Shown piece after piece: positions 42,208-44,615 of a DNA stretch of 44,615 nt (position 1 is its first letter; each line of letters opens with the position of its first letter). Position numbers and translations under genes: made by a program. This DNA is from Basidiobolus ranarum (Eukaryota > Basidiobolomycota > Basidiobolomycetes > Basidiobolales): NCBI GenBank assembly GCA_040143965.1, contig JASJQH010000029.1, forward strand, positions 1 to 44,615, in the 5' to 3' direction. The notes under the pieces were generated by a model. It was not told the DNA's origin and ran no database searches. It saw only the letters and a program-made list of their open reading frames with translations.

Positions 42208-43178
42208 TTAATTTTGCTTTGGCTTGGATACTGGCTTCTTGTAAGTTTTACGGAAGAAACTAATAAACAAGACCAAGTAAGAAGAAAGAAGTGCGCAGCC
42301 GAAAAGAGCAGCCCCTACTGTTCCAGAGCAATTTCCAACATGAGGTACCATTGGGAAGAAATTAAATGCGAGATAGTTATAAGTACAGAAATAAACAAAT
42401 CCAAGGTCAAGAACAAATTGAGTGATTTGCATTGTGGTCAAGTACTTCTTCCACCAAATACGAACGCCAGCGGTAGCACGGTAATAATAATAGTACATGA
42501 AAACGTGAACACAGAGATTCAAGACGATAGGAACCCAGGACTAAAATGAGGTTAGTGAGTATTCTTTTGAACAAAAAATTAAATTGATTCTTACCACGGC
42601 AGTACTGCCAACTAGCTGAGTAAAACAAAGAACCATTGTCAAACTGTGGTGATAGTAATGTAAAAATTCTGAGGTAATAGAAAGATGAGTAAATATTTAC
42701 AAAGAATGCAAGTATCAATAAATATATTACCAAGCTTTTTCTTCTTCAACACCAAGAAGATGGTATCGATTAACTCGTAGTACTTGGTTAAGTAGTTGAG
42801 GTAATACAATAGTTCCAAGCGTTGGGTCCAAGAACTTTGATTGCAGACAGAGCCATAAAGTCCTTCATTCCACATAATAGGGATGATGTTCTCGGCGATG
42901 AGAAACAAAAGAGAAGCAGAAATGAATGTCAGGAACAGGTTGTGTACTTTGAAAAGAAATTCCAGCTTGAAAGGCTTTCTATTTTTCATGAGGTACTGTC
43001 CACCAAAGATAGTGATCAAGTAGATGACGCAAGTGGCAGCGACCTCTGGAACAGTGGAAAGTGGAGTTACACCCTGGACGAAATTGAAGGAAGTGTAAGA
43101 CTTGCCGGTAATAGCATGGTACACTTTTTCTAAGTAAGGCTCTAAGGGAATCATGAATGGCTGTTCGGCGTTCCACAT
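42208..43178 (-). CDS. ELO-family very-long-chain fatty acid elongase
   Basis: Three exons (43178-42731, 42668-42595, 42540-42208; introns 62 and 54 nt) give 284 residues with about seven membrane helices. The condensing-enzyme histidine box HYYHH forms in exon 2 right after the splice (KKKKLGEFLHYYHHS). The preceding YELIDTIFLVLKKK and the later YYYYYRATAGVRIWWKKYLT and MQITQFVLDL are family signatures. It should condense malonyl-CoA with acyl-CoA at the ER, first step of the elongation cycle for sphingolipid or unsaturated fatty acids. Chain-length preference cannot be told. The C-terminus KTYKKPVSKPKQN is Lys-rich, consistent with an ER-retention-type tail. Divergent from RPL10. Confidence 0.93.
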
Positions 43179-44172
43179 AATAAGAAAAACAAAGGCACCT
43201 CCAGAGAAAAAGAGCGTTTATAAAAGAAATCAGAAGATCGTTATCTTTTTACAAAGGGTTACAACTATATAAGATGCGCGCTCATGGTCCAATCGTTTGT
43301 TATTATCTTTTACAAAAATAGGACTTCTTCAGCAAGTGGTTTTCAAATCCCACCCCTTTCCTGGAAACTCATATGTCAATTAGCGAATAGTATTGTATGA
43401 GCATCCAAATTTATGTACATAGGAACATCCTCATCCCGACCTCCTTAGTGCAAACGAGGAAATTGCCAAGTGATTGTCACTATGTTGTCTAAAATCCTAA
43501 AAGGTACTAACATTTCTCTCATTAATCTCATGTTCACCAAGAATATGGGTTTGATTCTCACGTGAATATGGAATTTTGTGTGTAACACAGGCAATGTTAA
43601 ACGATGAATTTCACATGTGTTGACAATTTGGCCTCCCTAATTCGGATTGTGCTGAAAATTCTCGGATATCACGGAAAGGGTTTCAGAGCAGGGTTAGGGT
43701 TACGTTAAACCAGAGGGATAAATGATTAAGGTTAGGGTAAATCCAAGGGTAAATCTAAGGGTAAAATCTGTGGGTAAAACCTGCTCCGATTTCATTCAAA
43801 TATAGGGCTTAGGGTTAGGTTGGTTTGAGCAGACTTAGGTTTAGTTTGAGTGAAAGATAATCGTGATCGTGGCTCTAGGTTTTTTCATCAGTTCTGAAGG
43901 GTTAGGTTAGGGTCTGCTGGATGATCCCAAAAAGTTTTCCAATTTTTTGAGCAGCGGTGAAAAATATATCACGTGAATTTGGGGAGGCTTTACTATCAAA
44001 ATCCATGGCGAACGTTCAGTCTTTCTTTCTCCCTTGATCACTCACTTCTGAGGTAAGTAATAATGATCACTACCAATCGACAGTGATGGTGTATACCATC
44101 CATCGATTATTATCCATCGATTTTTATTGAAGGCAGCGCTAACCCTTGTTTATTCTTCAAGGTTTTTACAAA
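43179..44172. promoter_or_regulatory. Divergent ELO/RPL10 region with TTAGGG cluster
   Basis: About 990 bp. Telomere-like motifs cluster on the + strand: GGGTTAGGGTTA at 43691-43702, GGTTAGGGTAA at 43730-43740, TTAGGGTTAGG at 43809-43819 and GGTTAGGTTAGGG at 43900-43912. They resemble the telo-box/Tbf1 sites known upstream of fungal ribosomal protein genes. A pyrimidine-rich tract (about 44018-44038) may mark the transcription start. A 5' leader intron is likely from 44053 (GTAAGTAATA) to 44161 (TTCTTCAAG), ending 11 bp before the RPL10 ATG. Confidence 0.6.
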
Positions 44173-44615
44173 ATGGGTCGTCGTCCTGCTCGTTGTTATC
44201 GTTATTGTAAAAACAAGCCTTACCCTAAGTCCCGTTTCTGTCGTGGTGTCCCCGACCCCAAGATCAGAATCTTCGATTTAGGTCGTAAGAAGGCTAATGT
44301 CGATGAATTCCCTCTTTGCGTTCATTTGATCTCTAACGAGTATGAACAGCTCTCCAGTGAAGCTTTGGAAGCTGCTCGTATTACTTGCAACAAGTACATT
44401 ACCAAGATGTCTGGTAAGGACTCCTTCCATTTACGTGTCCGTGTCCACCCCTACCACGTTGTCCGTATCAACAAGATGTTGTCTTGCGCTGGTGCTGATA
44501 GACTCCAAACTGGTATGCGTGGTGCTTTCGGTAAGCCTCAAGGTACCGTTGCCCGTGTTAACATCGGTCAAATCATCTTCTCTATCCGTACCAAGGACAG
44601 CAACAAGGCTGTTGT
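44173..44615 (+). CDS. RPL10: Ribosomal protein L10 (uL16), 5' part
   Basis: Starts [20 protein letters not shown] and runs off the window after 147 codons, with [60 protein letters not shown] and [20 protein letters not shown], all hallmarks of eukaryotic uL16. The full protein is usually about 210-220 residues, so roughly a third is missing. It sits at the core of the 60S subunit near the peptidyl-transferase centre and is the last protein to be loaded in 60S maturation. Codons are strongly biased (CGT, AAG, GTC/GTT, ACC), as expected of a highly expressed gene and unlike the neighbours. A leader intron and the TTAGGG cluster upstream suggest classic ribosomal-protein regulation. Confidence 0.97.
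   Translation, partial: MGRRPARCYRYCKNKPYPKSRFCRGVPDPKIRIFDLGRKKANVDEFPLCVHLISNEYEQLSSEALEAARITCNKYITKMSGKDSFHLRVRVHPYHVVRINKMLSCAGADRLQTGMRGAFGKPQGTVARVNIGQIIFSIRTKDSNKAV

Overview
The window is nuclear DNA of a fungus. Intron-rich protein genes use GT-AG introns of about 50-120 nt, often with TACTAA-like branch points. The fungal hallmarks are an APSES/ankyrin cell-cycle transcription factor, an Nst1-type stress protein, a GPI-anchored chitin deacetylase and an ELO elongase. A-T richness, PTRHD1- and MFSD1-type genes and the mosaic gene content fit an early-diverging, non-Dikarya lineage, but the sequence alone does not fix the phylum. Nearly every gene below was rebuilt by reading splice sites and checking that exon phases add up.

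Layout. 1-8 kb is an accessory, secretion-oriented stretch: a partial short-chain dehydrogenase, a chitin deacetylase interrupted by two in-frame TGA codons, two tandem secreted proteins with a bacterial-type periplasmic-binding fold, and a four-finger C2H2 gene. Between and after these genes lies repeat-peppered intergenic DNA. 9.6-12.2 kb holds a secreted 5'-nucleotidase and a cytochrome b561 membrane protein. 12.6-25.3 kb is mostly regulatory or housekeeping: an APSES factor, a PTRHD1-like protein, an unrecognised NPF-motif protein, NST1, RPB9 and the first of two HSP20 genes. 25.3-34.9 kb has the second, divergent HSP20 gene, a two-finger C2H2 factor, a Ser/Thr kinase with a C-terminal cysteine cluster and an MFSD1-like transporter. 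35.2-44.6 kb has the ER SNARE UFE1/syntaxin-18, a SET protein, the 16-exon GARP subunit VPS52, a fatty-acid elongase and the 5' part of RPL10.

There is no operon-like logic. Clear local relationships are the tandem duplication of the binding-protein genes (same intron position and phase, same 379-residue length), the divergent HSP20 pair sharing one promoter region with two inverted copies of a 13-bp palindrome, and telomere-like TTAGGG motifs concentrated upstream of RPL10 and scattered in other noncoding segments.

The points most worth a second look are the two TGA codons in the chitin deacetylase (at least one at a conserved Trp), the orphan bacterial-type binding proteins, the shared HSP20 palindrome, two stop-free introns with lengths divisible by three that look like coding sequence, and the unknown protein with three NPF tripeptides and a 21-nt microexon. 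No rRNA, tRNA, CRISPR array or intact mobile element was recognised.
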